Assembly (NCBI RefSeq): GCF_004216695.1 | Contig: NZ_SGXC01000001.1 | Span: forward strand, 124,001-188,000 | Source: Pigmentiphaga kullae | Lineage (GTDB): Bacteria > Pseudomonadota > Gammaproteobacteria > Burkholderiales > Burkholderiaceae_B | Direction: 5' to 3' | DNA length: 64,000 nucleotides | Shown here: positions 40,442-49,127 of the stretch, one piece after another | Layout of the letters: the number at the start of each line of letters is the position of its first letter | How positions within the stretch are numbered: the first letter of the stretch is position 1 | Translations under genes and position numbers: made by a program | The notes under the pieces: generated by a model | What the model saw: only the letters and a program-made list of their open reading frames with translations | Database searches by the model: none | Told to the model about the DNA's origin: nothing

Positions 40442-41419
40442 ATGGGCACACGTGAACAGAAGAACACGACCACCTCCGGCAAGATCGACTTGCATCATCA
40501 TTTCAACGCGCCGGGTGGGCGCGGCCAGCCTGACTGGACACCCGAGAAGGCGATCGGCGAGATGGACGCGGCGGGCGTGGAACTGGCGATGGGGTGGCCC
40601 GGGCCGGTCGTTGCCGAGACGGTGCAGGCGGCACGCGATCGCGCCCGCATGCTCAACGAGTTCGGCGCGAAGATCGTCCAGGGACGGCACAAGCGTTTCG
40701 GCCTGTTCGCATCGCCGCCCCCGCTGACGGACGTGGACGGCGCGCTGCGCGAGATCGAATATTCGCTCGACGTACTGAAGGCGAACGGCATCGGCTTGAT
40801 CACCCATTACGCGCGCTCGTGGTTGGGAGATGCCGCCTTCGAACCTGTCTGGAACGAGCTGGACCGCCGCGAGGCCGTGGTGTTCGTGCATCCGCAAGGA
40901 TGGGCGGGCGCCTGCGACTGCGGCATCCTCGACTACCAGGCGCCGCACCTGAGCGATGCCTGGCTGGAATATCCCTTCGACACCGCCCGGACGATCCTGC
41001 ACCTGATGGTGACCGGCACACTGCGCAAACACCCGCGCATCAAGTTCGTGTTCTGCCACGGCGGCGGCGCTTTCACCCCGTTGATCGCGCGCCTGGAAGG
41101 CTTCTCGGGTTGGGTCACGGTGGGGCCTGAGCGCATGGCCGAACTGTTTCCCGAAGGCATCACGGCGGAGTTCCGCCGCTTGTACTTCGAATGTGCACAG
41201 GCCTATTCCCCGGAACAGATGGCGCTGCTCATGAGCCGGGTCCCCGTCAGCCAGCTCCTGTTCGGCAGCGACTACGACCGGTTCCCGTTGCGGCATGCGG
41301 TGGAGCAGATGGATAGGCTCGAGCTGTCGCCGGAGCATCGTGCGGCGATCGAAAGCGGTAATGCCAGGCGGCTGCTGCGGCTCGATTCGGTGGACCTGCC
41401 TTGGGTTGCGCAAGCCTGA
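40442..41419 (+). CDS. ACMSD-type amidohydrolase/decarboxylase, second copy
   Basis: A 325-residue homologue of the first amidohydrolase, with all metal ligands in place: HxH in IDLHHHFNA, His in VFVHPQGW, His in FCHGGGAFTPLI and Asp in LLFGSDYDRF. The two share layout but differ widely in sequence, so they probably perform successive or alternative steps rather than being recent duplicates. The start is 2 bp after the Bug stop. The gene ends the IclR-controlled operon; the convergent GFA gene follows after 8 bp. Confidence 0.88.
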   Translation: MGTREQKNTTTSGKIDLHHHFNAPGGRGQPDWTPEKAIGEMDAAGVELAMGWPGPVVAETVQAARDRARMLNEFGAKIVQGRHKRFGLFASPPPLTDVDGALREIEYSLDVLKANGIGLITHYARSWLGDAAFEPVWNELDRREAVVFVHPQGWAGACDCGILDYQAPHLSDAWLEYPFDTARTILHLMVTGTLRKHPRIKFVFCHGGGAFTPLIARLEGFSGWVTVGPERMAELFPEGITAEFRRLYFECAQAYSPEQMALLMSRVPVSQLLFGSDYDRFPLRHAVEQMDRLELSPEHRAAIESGNARRLLRLDSVDLPWVAQA

Positions 41420-41427
41420 CGGCAAGG

Positions 41428-41835
41428 CTACGGCTGCCCGTCGACCTCATCAACGCCGTCGAGCGGCGGCATCCAGCTGACACGGCGGCGCGTCCAGATT
41501 TGCGTCTGCGGCCCCCCCACCTGATCCCGCTGCGCAAGGGTGCCGACCCGCAGCGAATAGCGCTTTGGAGTACCCGGATCGGTCGCATAGAGTTGCGTGC
41601 CGCAGTGCTCGCAAAAACCCGTGACCCGCTGCGCACCGCTGTCGGCGGTCTTCACATAGTGGCGCGGCTTGCCTTGCAGTAAGCGAAACGTCTCGGCCGG
41701 CGCGGCGATGTTCGTGCGGAAGGCCGAACCCGACATGATCTGGCAGTCCGAACAATGACAAATCCGCATCGATCCAGGTTGGACCTCGGCCTCGTAGCGG
41801 ATCGCGCCGCAATGGCATTGCCCCTGTACTTTCAC
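41428..41835 (-). CDS. GFA/CENP-V-family zinc protein
   Basis: A 135-residue protein with the cysteine pattern of the glutathione-dependent formaldehyde-activating (GFA) family. The metal-binding groups are GQCHCGAIRY, ICHCSDCQIMSGSAFRTN and GFCEHCGTQLYA. The family binds zinc and in one member condenses glutathione with formaldehyde, but most members have no proven activity. It is transcribed leftward, convergent with the amidohydrolase operon and 26 bp downstream of the chromate-transporter gene, so the two could share a transcript. No formaldehyde dehydrogenase gene is near. Confidence 0.88.
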   Translation of the reverse strand: MKVQGQCHCGAIRYEAEVQPGSMRICHCSDCQIMSGSAFRTNIAAPAETFRLLQGKPRHYVKTADSGAQRVTGFCEHCGTQLYATDPGTPKRYSLRVGTLAQRDQVGGPQTQIWTRRRVSWMPPLDGVDEVDGQP

Positions 41836-41861
41836 TGCTCTCTCCCATGACGCTTTGGCGT

Positions 41862-43310
41862 TTAGGCCATGAAGGAAACTACCAGGCCAACTACTGCACT
41901 CCCAACGATAACTTGGATCACCCCGCGTTTATAGCGGAACAACGCCACTGCCGCCGCTACCACTATGATCGCCGACACCCAGTCGAATCGCCCGGTCAAC
42001 CCCGTGGGCCATAACACGTGGTAGCCGAAAAACAGTGCCAGATTGATGATGACGCCGACCACCGCGGCCGTTATGGCAACCAGCGGCGCAGTGAAATTCA
42101 AGTCCTCTTTGGTTGCCTCCACCACAGCCCCCCCTGCGAGAATGAACACAAATGACGGCAGGAAGGTGAACCACGTAACCAGGGTCGCGCCCAAAGCGCC
42201 TGCGATGAACGGGGACGCCGAGCCCAGCAATTCATGGAAATAGGCGGCCACAAAGCCCACGAAGGCGACGACCATGATCAGGGGGCCCGGTGTGGTCTCT
42301 CCCAATGCCAGACCATCAATCATCTGGGTGGGCGTAAGCCAGGCGTAATGCTCCACGGCCCCCTGAAAAATATAAGGCAAAACAGCGTAAGCTCCCCCAA
42401 AGGTAAGCAGTGCAGCTTTGGTGAAGAACCAGCCCATCTGCGTATAGGCTCCATGCCACCCAAATAACACGGTGAGCACAGCCATTGGGCCCCCCCAAAG
42501 GGCAAGGCCGACAATTAGCAGGATGCAGAGCCGCGACCAGCGAAAACGCGCATGTTCGGGCGTCGGAGTGTCATCGTCGATGAGCGCCACTACCCCGCCT
42601 TCCTGGGCCGCTGCGTGATGCCCGCTAGCCGTTCGAAATAGCTCCGGCCGCCACCTTCCGCCCAGATACCCCGTCAGTGCCGCGATGGCCACAATAAGCG
42701 GAAATGGGGCGTTAAACGCGAAGATGGCGAGGAACGCCGCTCCTGCTATGAGCCAATGCGCATGGTTCTTCAGGGCTCGGGAGCCAATGTGATGCGCTGC
42801 GTGCAACACGATGGCAGTGACTGCAGGTTTGATTCCGTAGAACAAGCCTGCGACCACGGGCAGGTTGCCGTATGCGGCATAGATCCATGACAGCGCGATC
42901 AGGAGGAACAAGGAAGGAAGAACAAAAAGAACCCCGGCGGCCACGCCCCCCCACGTGCGGTGTAGAAGCCACCCGATATAGGTCGCCAGCTGCTGGGCCT
43001 CCGGGCCGGGCAGCAACATGCAATAGTTCAACGCATGAAGAAACCGCCCTTCGCTGATCCAACGTCGGCGTTCAACGAGCTCGGTATGCATGATGGCGAT
43101 CTGCCCCGCCGGACCGCCGAAGCTGATAAACCCCAGCTTCAGCCAAAAGCGCAAAGCGGTGCCCAGCGAAAGCTGGCGCGAAGCGATATCTGAAGGAATG
43201 GATGCTGACGTAGCGGTGTCCACGGATAACTCCGGCTGAGAGTACCAGCGCTTGGACGGGACACCGTCTATCTTGGAAGAGCGGGAGGCTGAAATCCCGA
43301 GTGAATTCAT
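41862..43310 (-). CDS. chrA: Chromate transporter ChrA (long, two-domain CHR)
   Basis: A 482-residue inner-membrane protein with two homologous CHR domains, each starting with an FxGGxxA-type motif. The first has LGFISFGGPAGQIAIMH and the proline-rich LLPGPEAQQLATYIGW. The second has LTFGGAYAVLPYI and GETTPGPLIMVVAFVGF. About ten to thirteen hydrophobic segments are present. ChrA expels chromate and gives chromate resistance; sulfate may compete. No chrB, chrC or chrF regulator gene is nearby. The gene is visibly richer in A+T than its neighbours and uses more A/T-ending codons, which suggests acquisition by transfer. The ribosome binding site before 43310 is weak and the first 45 residues are not conserved, so the true start may be later. 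Confidence 0.9.
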   Translation of the reverse strand: MNSLGISASRSSKIDGVPSKRWYSQPELSVDTATSASIPSDIASRQLSLGTALRFWLKLGFISFGGPAGQIAIMHTELVERRRWISEGRFLHALNYCMLLPGPEAQQLATYIGWLLHRTWGGVAAGVLFVLPSLFLLIALSWIYAAYGNLPVVAGLFYGIKPAVTAIVLHAAHHIGSRALKNHAHWLIAGAAFLAIFAFNAPFPLIVAIAALTGYLGGRWRPELFRTASGHHAAAQEGGVVALIDDDTPTPEHARFRWSRLCILLIVGLALWGGPMAVLTVLFGWHGAYTQMGWFFTKAALLTFGGAYAVLPYIFQGAVEHYAWLTPTQMIDGLALGETTPGPLIMVVAFVGFVAAYFHELLGSASPFIAGALGATLVTWFTFLPSFVFILAGGAVVEATKEDLNFTAPLVAITAAVVGVIINLALFFGYHVLWPTGLTGRFDWVSAIIVVAAAVALFRYKRGVIQVIVGSAVVGLVVSFMA

Positions 43311-43445
43311 CTTAGCATGAGGCGATGGGGATCATGCACATCGCACACGCCCACAAAAATCTCTACACCAGTCTGTGGGTGTATTCACCGAAATGACAGG
43401 CGACGGTACGGGCCGGGGTACGGTCGCTGTCCCGCGAACGGCTGC
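43311..43445. other. Intergenic space without recognised gene
   Basis: These 135 bp upstream of chrA hold no frame that resembles a protein. They must contain the chrA promoter, but I could not assign -35 and -10 elements with confidence. Confidence 0.5.
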
Positions 43446-44171
43446 CTATCCGTCTACCGCAATCGAAGCAGCGGCCTGAGCCAGGCGAGTAGGCACCTCT
43501 GCGTCCCGGTCCGGCTGCAATCGGCTGGCATGCGAAATGATGGTCAGGGCCATGATCATGTTCCCCAGGCTGTCGCGAATCGGAACACTGAATGCGGTCA
43601 CTGCGAAGCCCTGTATCGGCGACGGCCCGGGGTCTGCTGATCGCGCCACGCCACTGGCCCTCGCCTGCTCCATCTCAAGCTCGAATGCCGCCTGCTGCGC
43701 CGCCGCATCTTCCATTGAAGTACGCGAAAGCCGCAGATCCTCCGCCACGAAGCTGCGTGTGATGTCGGTGGGAAGGAAGGCCGCGAACGCACGGCCGGCG
43801 GCCGACCGCGTCACACTCACGACCAATCCCGTGCGCAGGTCGCCGCTGACCGGTTGCGCCCCCGGCTCAAAGTGGATGGCCGTGGGACCGTGGTTACCCC
43901 ACACGGACAGGCAGAGCGTGTGATCACCCAGCGCAGTGCTGATGCCGGGCATCGCGTCGATGGCCGTACGCAGCGCCTGCGGCTTCACCGGAGGCGCCAG
44001 GCCCAGCCCCAACGACCGCGGCCCAAGGTCGTGCGCATACGGAACCATGTAGCGTCCCTGCCCGAACGCCAAAGGCCGTCGACCACCCTGGCCAATACGC
44101 TCGACGCGGCCCAGGTAGACGACGTGGTCACCACCTGGGTAGGTCGCAACTTTCGTGCACTCGAGATGCAA
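43446..44171 (-). pseudogene. 5'-truncated flavin reductase fused to an IclR-type effector domain
   Basis: The first 50 residues (HLECTKVATYPGGDHVVYLG, then PLAFGQGRYMVPY) are the C-terminal end of the flavin-reductase (HpaC-like) domain, which is normally about 160 residues. From about residue 66 the sequence is an IclR-type effector domain (AIDAMPGISTALGDHTLCLSV, AFAAFLPTDI, GFAVTAFSVPIRDSLGN). Only a TTG could serve as start, and upstream codons to tRNA-Phe show no flavin-reductase similarity. The gene thus lost its FMN-binding half about 180 bp from the tRNA. In complete reductases of this kind the effector domain regulates FMNH2 supply to a monooxygenase. Confidence 0.7.
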
Positions 44172-44316
44172 GCGGCGCGAAGAGCGACCGATCGACCCGG
44201 AGCTACCGGCGCAGGTCTTCGAAGCGATGAGGAGGCGCGTGGATCGGGCACTGACCCCGGAAACCGATTACCGTGTCTGACGCTTGGTGATCTACCCGTA
44301 CCCGCAAGAAATGAAA

Positions 44317-44341
44317 ATGCCCAGCTTTTAAGGCTGGGCAT
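44317..44341 (-). terminator. Rho-independent terminator of tRNA-Phe
   Basis: On the minus strand ATGCCCAGC-CTTAAAA-GCTGGGCAT forms a perfect 9-bp stem followed by TTTCATTT, beginning 8 bp after the tRNA 3' end. It has the form of a normal intrinsic terminator. Confidence 0.85.
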
Positions 44342-44349
44342 CGAATCCT

Positions 44350-44425
44350 TGGTGGCCTGGGGCGGAATCGAACCACCGACACGCGGATTTTCAATCCGCT
44401 GCTCTACCAACTGAGCTACCAGGCC
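44350..44425 (-). tRNA. tRNA-Phe (GAA)
   Basis: The 76-nt cloverleaf reads GGCCTGG acceptor, D-arm GCTC-AGTTGGTA-GAGC, anticodon arm GCGGA-TTGAAAA-TCCGC, T-arm GGTGG-TTCGATT-CCGCC, acceptor CCAGGCC and A73, with an encoded CCA. The anticodon GAA decodes phenylalanine. Truncated and possibly foreign genes lie on its 3' side (43446-44171, chrA), as is common at tRNA integration sites, but I found no direct repeat of the tRNA 3' end in the window. Confidence 0.97.
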
Positions 44426-44499
44426 ATGTCGCAACGAGCGCTGCAACGAAGCTTCACCGGCCGCGGCGTCAATTACGCGCGTCCCGTAAAGAACGCAGG

Positions 44500-44528
44500 A
44501 TATTACACACTTTTTGGGCCGTTGGCAA
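44500..44528 (-). promoter_or_regulatory. Sigma-70 promoter of tRNA-Phe
   Basis: On the minus strand TTGCCA (44523-44528) and TAATAT (44500-44505) are separated by 17 bp. Transcription would begin near 44493, about 68 nt before the mature tRNA 5' end. Confidence 0.7.
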
Positions 44529-44600
44529 AACGCTCCGCCAAATCCCCCGTTACCCCACCCTAGCGACCCCGCGTCGCACCCCTCCTCCCTCCCTACCCTT

Positions 44601-44606
44601 TATAAT
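44601..44606 (+). promoter_or_regulatory. -10 element of the hemA promoter
   Basis: A perfect TATAAT lies 45 bp upstream of the hemA start. I see no convincing -35 at the proper distance; the following GGCGGG does not form an extended -10. Confidence 0.45.
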
Positions 44607-44651
44607 GGCGGGTGGCCCTTGTCATTCGTGGCCTTTTTCCCCTCCTGTCCC

Positions 44652-45929
44652 ATGTCCGTCGACGTTCTTACATTCGGCCTGAATCACGTCTCCGCCCCGG
44701 TCTCGGTGCGGGAACGGGTGTCGCTGCCGCTGGAGCTGGTCAGCCCGGCGCTGGCGGGGCTGCGGTCGGCGTTCGGCGGCGCGGTGCGCGAGGCGGCCAT
44801 CCTGTCCACCTGTAACCGCACCGAGATCTACTGTGCGGCCGAACCGGGCGTGGCCGAGCATCTGCCGGCCTGGCTGGCGAGCTATCGGCAGTTCGACGAC
44901 CGGTCGCTGCAACCGCATCTTTATCGCCACATCCATCACGACGCCGTCCGGCACGCGTTCCGCGTGGCCAGCGGGCTGGATTCGATGGTGCTGGGCGAAC
45001 CGCAGATTCTCGGGCAGATGAAGGACGCAGTGCGCGCCGCCGAGGAAGCCGGGGCGATGGGCACGCTGTTGCACCAGTTGTTCCAGCGCACGTTCTCGGT
45101 GGCCAAGGAAGTCCGTTCGCAAACCGCGATCGGCGCGCAGTCGGTGTCGATGGCCGCGGCAGCGGCGCGGCTGGCCGAGCGGGTGTTCGGCGACCTGGCC
45201 GAAGTCAATGTGCTGCTGATCGGCGCGGGCGAGATGATCGAGCTCTGTGCGACGCACCTGGCCGCGCATCATCCGAAGAAGATGGTGGTGGCCAATCGCA
45301 CGGTGGAACGGGCCGAGACGCTGGCCTCGAAATTCTCGGCCGGCGCGATGCGGCTGTCGGAGCTGCCCGAGAAGCTGGCGGATTTCGACGTGGTGGTGTC
45401 GAGCACGGCCAGTTCGCTGCCCATCCTGGGGCTGGGCATGGTGGAACGCGCCACCAAGACGCGCCGCCACCGGCCGATGGTGATGATAGACCTGGCGGTG
45501 CCGCGCGACATCGAACCCGAGGTCGGCCGGCTGGACGACGTGTATCTGTATTCGGTGGACGATCTGGGCCGGCTGGTGCAGAACGCGTCCGATGCACGCA
45601 AGGCGGCGGTGGTGCAGGCCGAGGCCATCATCGAGACGCGGGTGCAGAATTTCATGCACTGGATGGATACGCGCACGGTGGTGCCGGTCATCCGCGACCT
45701 GCATCAGGCGGCCGACGCGATGCGGCAGGCCGAGCTGGACCGCGCCCGCAAGGCGCTGGCCCGTGGCGATGCCCCGGAACAAGTCCTGGAACAACTGGCA
45801 CACGGCCTGACGCAGAAGTATCTGCACGGCCCGCTGTCCGCCCTCAACCATAGCGAAGGCGCCGACCGCCAGCAGCTGCTGGCCTGGTTGCCGCGCCTGT
45901 TCTCGTCGCGTTCCGAGCGCAACCATTAG
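44652..45929 (+). CDS. hemA: Glutamyl-tRNA reductase
   Basis: A 425-residue enzyme that reduces glutamyl-tRNA(Glu) to glutamate-1-semialdehyde with NADPH, the first step of tetrapyrrole synthesis. The catalytic Cys54 lies in [26 protein letters not shown] is the conserved substrate-domain segment. The NADPH site is [17 protein letters not shown] with [10 protein letters not shown]. The C-terminal helical dimerisation domain is complete. The start at 44652 gives the standard [13 protein letters not shown]-terminus. The order hemA-prfA-prmC is typical of beta- and gammaproteobacteria; prfA starts 6 bp downstream. Confidence 0.97.
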   Translation: MSVDVLTFGLNHVSAPVSVRERVSLPLELVSPALAGLRSAFGGAVREAAILSTCNRTEIYCAAEPGVAEHLPAWLASYRQFDDRSLQPHLYRHIHHDAVRHAFRVASGLDSMVLGEPQILGQMKDAVRAAEEAGAMGTLLHQLFQRTFSVAKEVRSQTAIGAQSVSMAAAAARLAERVFGDLAEVNVLLIGAGEMIELCATHLAAHHPKKMVVANRTVERAETLASKFSAGAMRLSELPEKLADFDVVVSSTASSLPILGLGMVERATKTRRHRPMVMIDLAVPRDIEPEVGRLDDVYLYSVDDLGRLVQNASDARKAAVVQAEAIIETRVQNFMHWMDTRTVVPVIRDLHQAADAMRQAELDRARKALARGDAPEQVLEQLAHGLTQKYLHGPLSALNHSEGADRQQLLAWLPRLFSSRSERNH

Positions 45930-45935
45930 TCTTTC

Positions 45936-47015
45936 ATGAAAGCATCGATGCGGGCCCGGCTCGAGCAGTTGTCTCGACGCCTTGCCGAACTGGACGCGTT
46001 GCTCGCGGCGCCTGAAACCGCCAGCGACATGGACACCTTCCGCAAGCTGTCGCGCGAACGCTCGGAAATCGAACCTGTTGCCAATGGCTTCAAGCAGTAC
46101 GAAGGCACCGAGGCCGACATCCAGACGGCCCAGGAGATGCTGGGCGATCCCGACATGAAGTCCATGGCCGAGGAAGAGCTGCGGGCGGGCAAGGAACGGC
46201 TGGAGGAGTTGGAAGGCGAGCTGCGCATCCTGCTGCTGCCGCGCGACCCCGACGACAGCCGCAGCCTGTTCCTGGAAGTGCGCGCCGGCACGGGCGGCGA
46301 CGAGAGCGCGCTGTTCGCGGGCGACCTGTTGCGCATGTATACCCGCTATGCCGAGCGCAATCGCTGGCAGGTGGAAATCATGTCGATGAGCGAGTCGGAA
46401 CTGGGCGGCTACAAGGAAGTGATCGCGCGCATCGCGGGCGACGGCGCTTACGGCAAGCTCAAGTTCGAATCGGGCGGGCATCGCGTGCAGCGGGTCCCGG
46501 CCACGGAAACGCAGGGCCGCATCCACACTTCGGCCTGCACGGTGGCGATCATGCCGGAAGCCGACGAGGTGGCCGAGGTGCAGATCAACCCCGCCGACCT
46601 GCGCATCGACACCTTCCGCGCCAGCGGCGCGGGCGGGCAGCACATCAACAAGACCGATTCGGCGGTGCGCATCACCCACCTGCCCACGGGCATCGTGGTC
46701 GAATGCCAGGACGACCGTTCGCAGCACCGCAACCGCGACAAGGCGATGAAGGTGCTGGCGGCGCGGATCAAGGACAAGGAGCAGCGCGAGCGCCATGCCA
46801 AGGAAGCCGCGCACCGCAAGAGCCTGGTTGGCTCAGGCGACCGTTCCGAGCGCATCCGCACCTACAACTTCCCGCAGGGCCGGGTGACCGACCACCGCAT
46901 CAACCTGACGCTGTACAAGCTGCAGAACGTGCTGGACGGCGACCTGGAGGAGCTGATCTCCGCCCTGGCCTCGGAACACCAGGCCGAACTCTTGGCCGCG
47001 CTGGGCGACGACTGA
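45936..47015 (+). CDS. prfA: Peptide chain release factor 1
   Basis: A 359-residue class I release factor that recognises UAA and UAG and triggers peptidyl-tRNA hydrolysis. The codon-recognition tripeptide is in [15 protein letters not shown] (Pro-Ala-Thr, the RF1 type). The catalytic GGQ is in [16 protein letters not shown]. The length is normal. The methyltransferase that modifies the GGQ glutamine is the next gene, 5 bp downstream. Confidence 0.97.
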   Translation: MKASMRARLEQLSRRLAELDALLAAPETASDMDTFRKLSRERSEIEPVANGFKQYEGTEADIQTAQEMLGDPDMKSMAEEELRAGKERLEELEGELRILLLPRDPDDSRSLFLEVRAGTGGDESALFAGDLLRMYTRYAERNRWQVEIMSMSESELGGYKEVIARIAGDGAYGKLKFESGGHRVQRVPATETQGRIHTSACTVAIMPEADEVAEVQINPADLRIDTFRASGAGGQHINKTDSAVRITHLPTGIVVECQDDRSQHRNRDKAMKVLAARIKDKEQRERHAKEAAHRKSLVGSGDRSERIRTYNFPQGRVTDHRINLTLYKLQNVLDGDLEELISALASEHQAELLAALGDD

Positions 47016-47020
47016 GCGCC

Positions 47021-47842
47021 ATGGCCACCGCGCGCGAGCTGATCGCCGGCAGCGGCCTGCCGCTGCTGGAGGCCCGCATGCTGCTGGAGCGGGCCCTGGA
47101 CGTCGGCCGTGCGTGGCTGATCGCTCACGACGGCGAAGCCCTGCCCGACGACCGGGCCGCGGTCTTCCGGGACTGGGCGCGGCGGCGCGGCAATGGCGAG
47201 CCCATGGCCTATCTGCTGGGCGAGCGCGAGTTCATGGGCCACGATTTCCAGGTGTCGCCGGCGGTGCTGATTCCCCGCCCCGAAACCGAGCTGCTGGTGG
47301 AAACCGCGCTGGAGCACCTGCGCGGCCGGGCCACCCCGCGTGTGCTGGACCTGGGCACCGGCAGCGGCGCCATCGCCGTCTCGATCGCGCTGGCGCGTCC
47401 CGACGCGGCGGTCCAGGCCACGGACCTGAGCGCCGAGGCGCTGGCGGTGGCCGCCGCCAACGCCTCGCGGCTGGGCGCTGCCGTCACGTTCGCCCGGGGA
47501 GACTGGTACGGGGCCTTGAACGGTGCCGCGCCCGCCCCCACCTATGACGTGATCGTCTCCAATCCGCCCTACATCGCCGCCGCCGATCCGCACCTGTCGC
47601 AAGGCGACCTGCGCCATGAACCGCCGCTGGCCCTGACGGACCGGGCCGACGGGCTGGAGGCGCTGCGCGCCATCGTCCGCGGCGCCCCGGCCTGGCTCAA
47701 GCCCGGCGGCGCGCTCTGGATGGAGCATGGCTGGGACCAGGCCGCCCGGGTGCGGGACTTGCTGCACGCGGCCGGATTCGCCCGCGTCGAAAGCCGCCGC
47801 GACCTGGCGGGCATCGAGCGGATTTCCGGCGGGTACCTATAA
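47021..47842 (+). CDS. prmC: Release factor glutamine methyltransferase
   Basis: A 273-residue SAM-dependent methyltransferase that methylates the GGQ glutamine of release factors. The N-terminal helical domain binds the release factor. The SAM motif is VLDLGTGSGAIAVSIAL, and the catalytic NPPY is at residues 181-184 (VSNPPYIAAADPHL). LIPRPETELLVE is the characteristic PrmC segment. The start lies 5 bp after the prfA stop, in the same operon. Confidence 0.96.
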   Translation: MATARELIAGSGLPLLEARMLLERALDVGRAWLIAHDGEALPDDRAAVFRDWARRRGNGEPMAYLLGEREFMGHDFQVSPAVLIPRPETELLVETALEHLRGRATPRVLDLGTGSGAIAVSIALARPDAAVQATDLSAEALAVAAANASRLGAAVTFARGDWYGALNGAAPAPTYDVIVSNPPYIAAADPHLSQGDLRHEPPLALTDRADGLEALRAIVRGAPAWLKPGGALWMEHGWDQAARVRDLLHAAGFARVESRRDLAGIERISGGYL

Positions 47843-47879
47843 TCGACATCATCACCTTTCACTCTGTACGAGGATCGCC

Positions 47880-48206
47880 ATGAGCGACGTGCAAGATTTC
47901 ATCCGGCAGACCGTTACCGACAACCCTGTCGTGCTGTTCATGAAGGGCACCGCCCAGTTTCCGCAATGCGGCTTCTCGGGGCGCGCCATCCAGCTGCTCA
48001 AGGCCAACGGCGTGCGCCAGTTGGCCACCGTGAACGTGCTGGAAGACGACGCGGTCCGCCAGGGCATCAAGGAATATTCCAACTGGCCCACCATCCCGCA
48101 GCTCTACATCAAGGGCGAGTTCATCGGCGGCTCGGACATCCTGGCCGAATTGCACGAAAGCGGCGAACTGAAGCAGTTGCTGACGGACGCCGGCGTCGTG
48201 GCCTGA
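47880..48206 (+). CDS. grxD: Monothiol glutaredoxin (Grx4 type)
   Basis: A 108-residue monothiol glutaredoxin with the CGFS active site (Cys30, QFPQCGFSGRA) and the glutathione-binding WPTIPQLYI and GGSDILAEL segments. Such proteins bind and transfer [2Fe-2S] clusters. It is 37 bp after prmC. The spacer has CGAGGAT before the start and a TATAAT (47837-47842) that overlaps the prmC end, so it could have its own promoter. Confidence 0.95.
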   Translation: MSDVQDFIRQTVTDNPVVLFMKGTAQFPQCGFSGRAIQLLKANGVRQLATVNVLEDDAVRQGIKEYSNWPTIPQLYIKGEFIGGSDILAELHESGELKQLLTDAGVVA

Positions 48207-48222
48207 TCCGGAACCGCCCGCC

Positions 48223-48741
48223 ATGCGGATCTACCTGGCCGGGCCGGACGTATTCCGGCCCGACGCCCGCGCCCATGGCCAACGGCTGAAGGCGGCCTGC
48301 GCCCGGCACGGCCATGAAGGGCTGTTTCCCCTGGATGAACCGGTTACGCACGCCGCGTCCCCGGACGCGGCGCGGGGCATCTACCGGGCCAACCTGGCGC
48401 TGCTGGAGCGGGCCGACGTGGTGATGGCCAATCTGGCGCCTTTCCGTGGCCAGGAGCCGGATTCGGGCACGGCGTTCGAGATCGGCTATGCGGCCGCGCG
48501 GGGCAAGCCCGTCTGGGCCTACGCCGACGATACGCGGCCGCTGGCGCAGCGCGTCGCCACCGGCACGGATGCCCAAGGCCGTCCGGTCGACGCCGGGGGC
48601 CACCTGGTCGAGAATTTCGGACTGGGCCTGAACCTGATGCTGGCCTGCAGCGTCACCCTGGTCCAGGGTGGCCCCGACGACTGCCTGCAAGCCATTGCCG
48701 CAGCGCATGCGGCCTCTCCCTCTCACCAGGAGTCATCATGA
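48223..48741 (+). CDS. Nucleoside 2-deoxyribosyltransferase
   Basis: A 172-residue protein of the NDT family with MRIYLAGPDVF at the N-terminus and DSGTAFEIGYAAARGKPVW containing the probable catalytic Glu86. The fold exchanges or hydrolyses the glycosidic bond of 2'-deoxynucleosides; some relatives are nucleotide hydrolases (RCL/DNPH1). It overlaps the next gene by 4 bp. Its link with the upstream translation genes is positional only. Confidence 0.85.
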   Translation: MRIYLAGPDVFRPDARAHGQRLKAACARHGHEGLFPLDEPVTHAASPDAARGIYRANLALLERADVVMANLAPFRGQEPDSGTAFEIGYAAARGKPVWAYADDTRPLAQRVATGTDAQGRPVDAGGHLVENFGLGLNLMLACSVTLVQGGPDDCLQAIAAAHAASPSHQESS

Positions 48742-49127
48742 ATGTCACGCGCAACGCGCTCGCGGCCGTGGCGCTGGCCGCCGCGCTCCATGCCCCCCAA
48801 GGCCATGCCGCCGACGCGGCCGCCATCGAGACCGAGACGCAGATGCTCAAGACACTGCTGACGGCCATCGAAGCCGGCAACTACCAGCAATTCGTGTCCT
48901 CGGGCAGCGCCGATTTCGCCAAGCTGGACCGCGCCCAGTTCGATGCCGTGGCGACGCAGCTGGGACCGCGCCTGCATGCCGGCTACCAGGTGCAGCGCCT
49001 GGGCGACTACCGGCAGCAGTCCTACGAATTCTCGCTGTGGAAGATCACGTTCAAGGACGGCGGCGACGACCTGGTGGGCACGCTGAACCTGCAGGGCGGC
49101 AAGGTCGGCGGCTTCGTGCTGCGCTGA
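48738..49127 (+). CDS. Small exported protein of unknown function
   Basis: A 129-residue protein with a Sec signal (ALAAVALAAALHAPQGHAAD). The mature domain of about 105 residues is a mixed alpha/beta unit (FSLWKITFKDGGDDLVGTLNLQ) resembling DUF3887/NTF2-like periplasmic folds, which usually bind small molecules or assist other proteins. No cysteine or enzyme motif is present. It starts inside the deoxyribosyltransferase gene (ATGA overlap), and its stop directly abuts that of the convergent efflux gene. I do not recognise the family with certainty. Confidence 0.75.
   Translation: MNVTRNALAAVALAAALHAPQGHAADAAAIETETQMLKTLLTAIEAGNYQQFVSSGSADFAKLDRAQFDAVATQLGPRLHAGYQVQRLGDYRQQSYEFSLWKITFKDGGDDLVGTLNLQGGKVGGFVLR

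Noticed and set aside
44350-44425. tRNA-Phe 3' end as an active att site with a prophage or island
   Set aside because: No integrase gene and no second copy of the tRNA 3' end were seen in the window.
44622-46814. 730-codon minus-strand frame opposite hemA and prfA
   Set aside because: Both plus-strand genes are unambiguous housekeeping genes.
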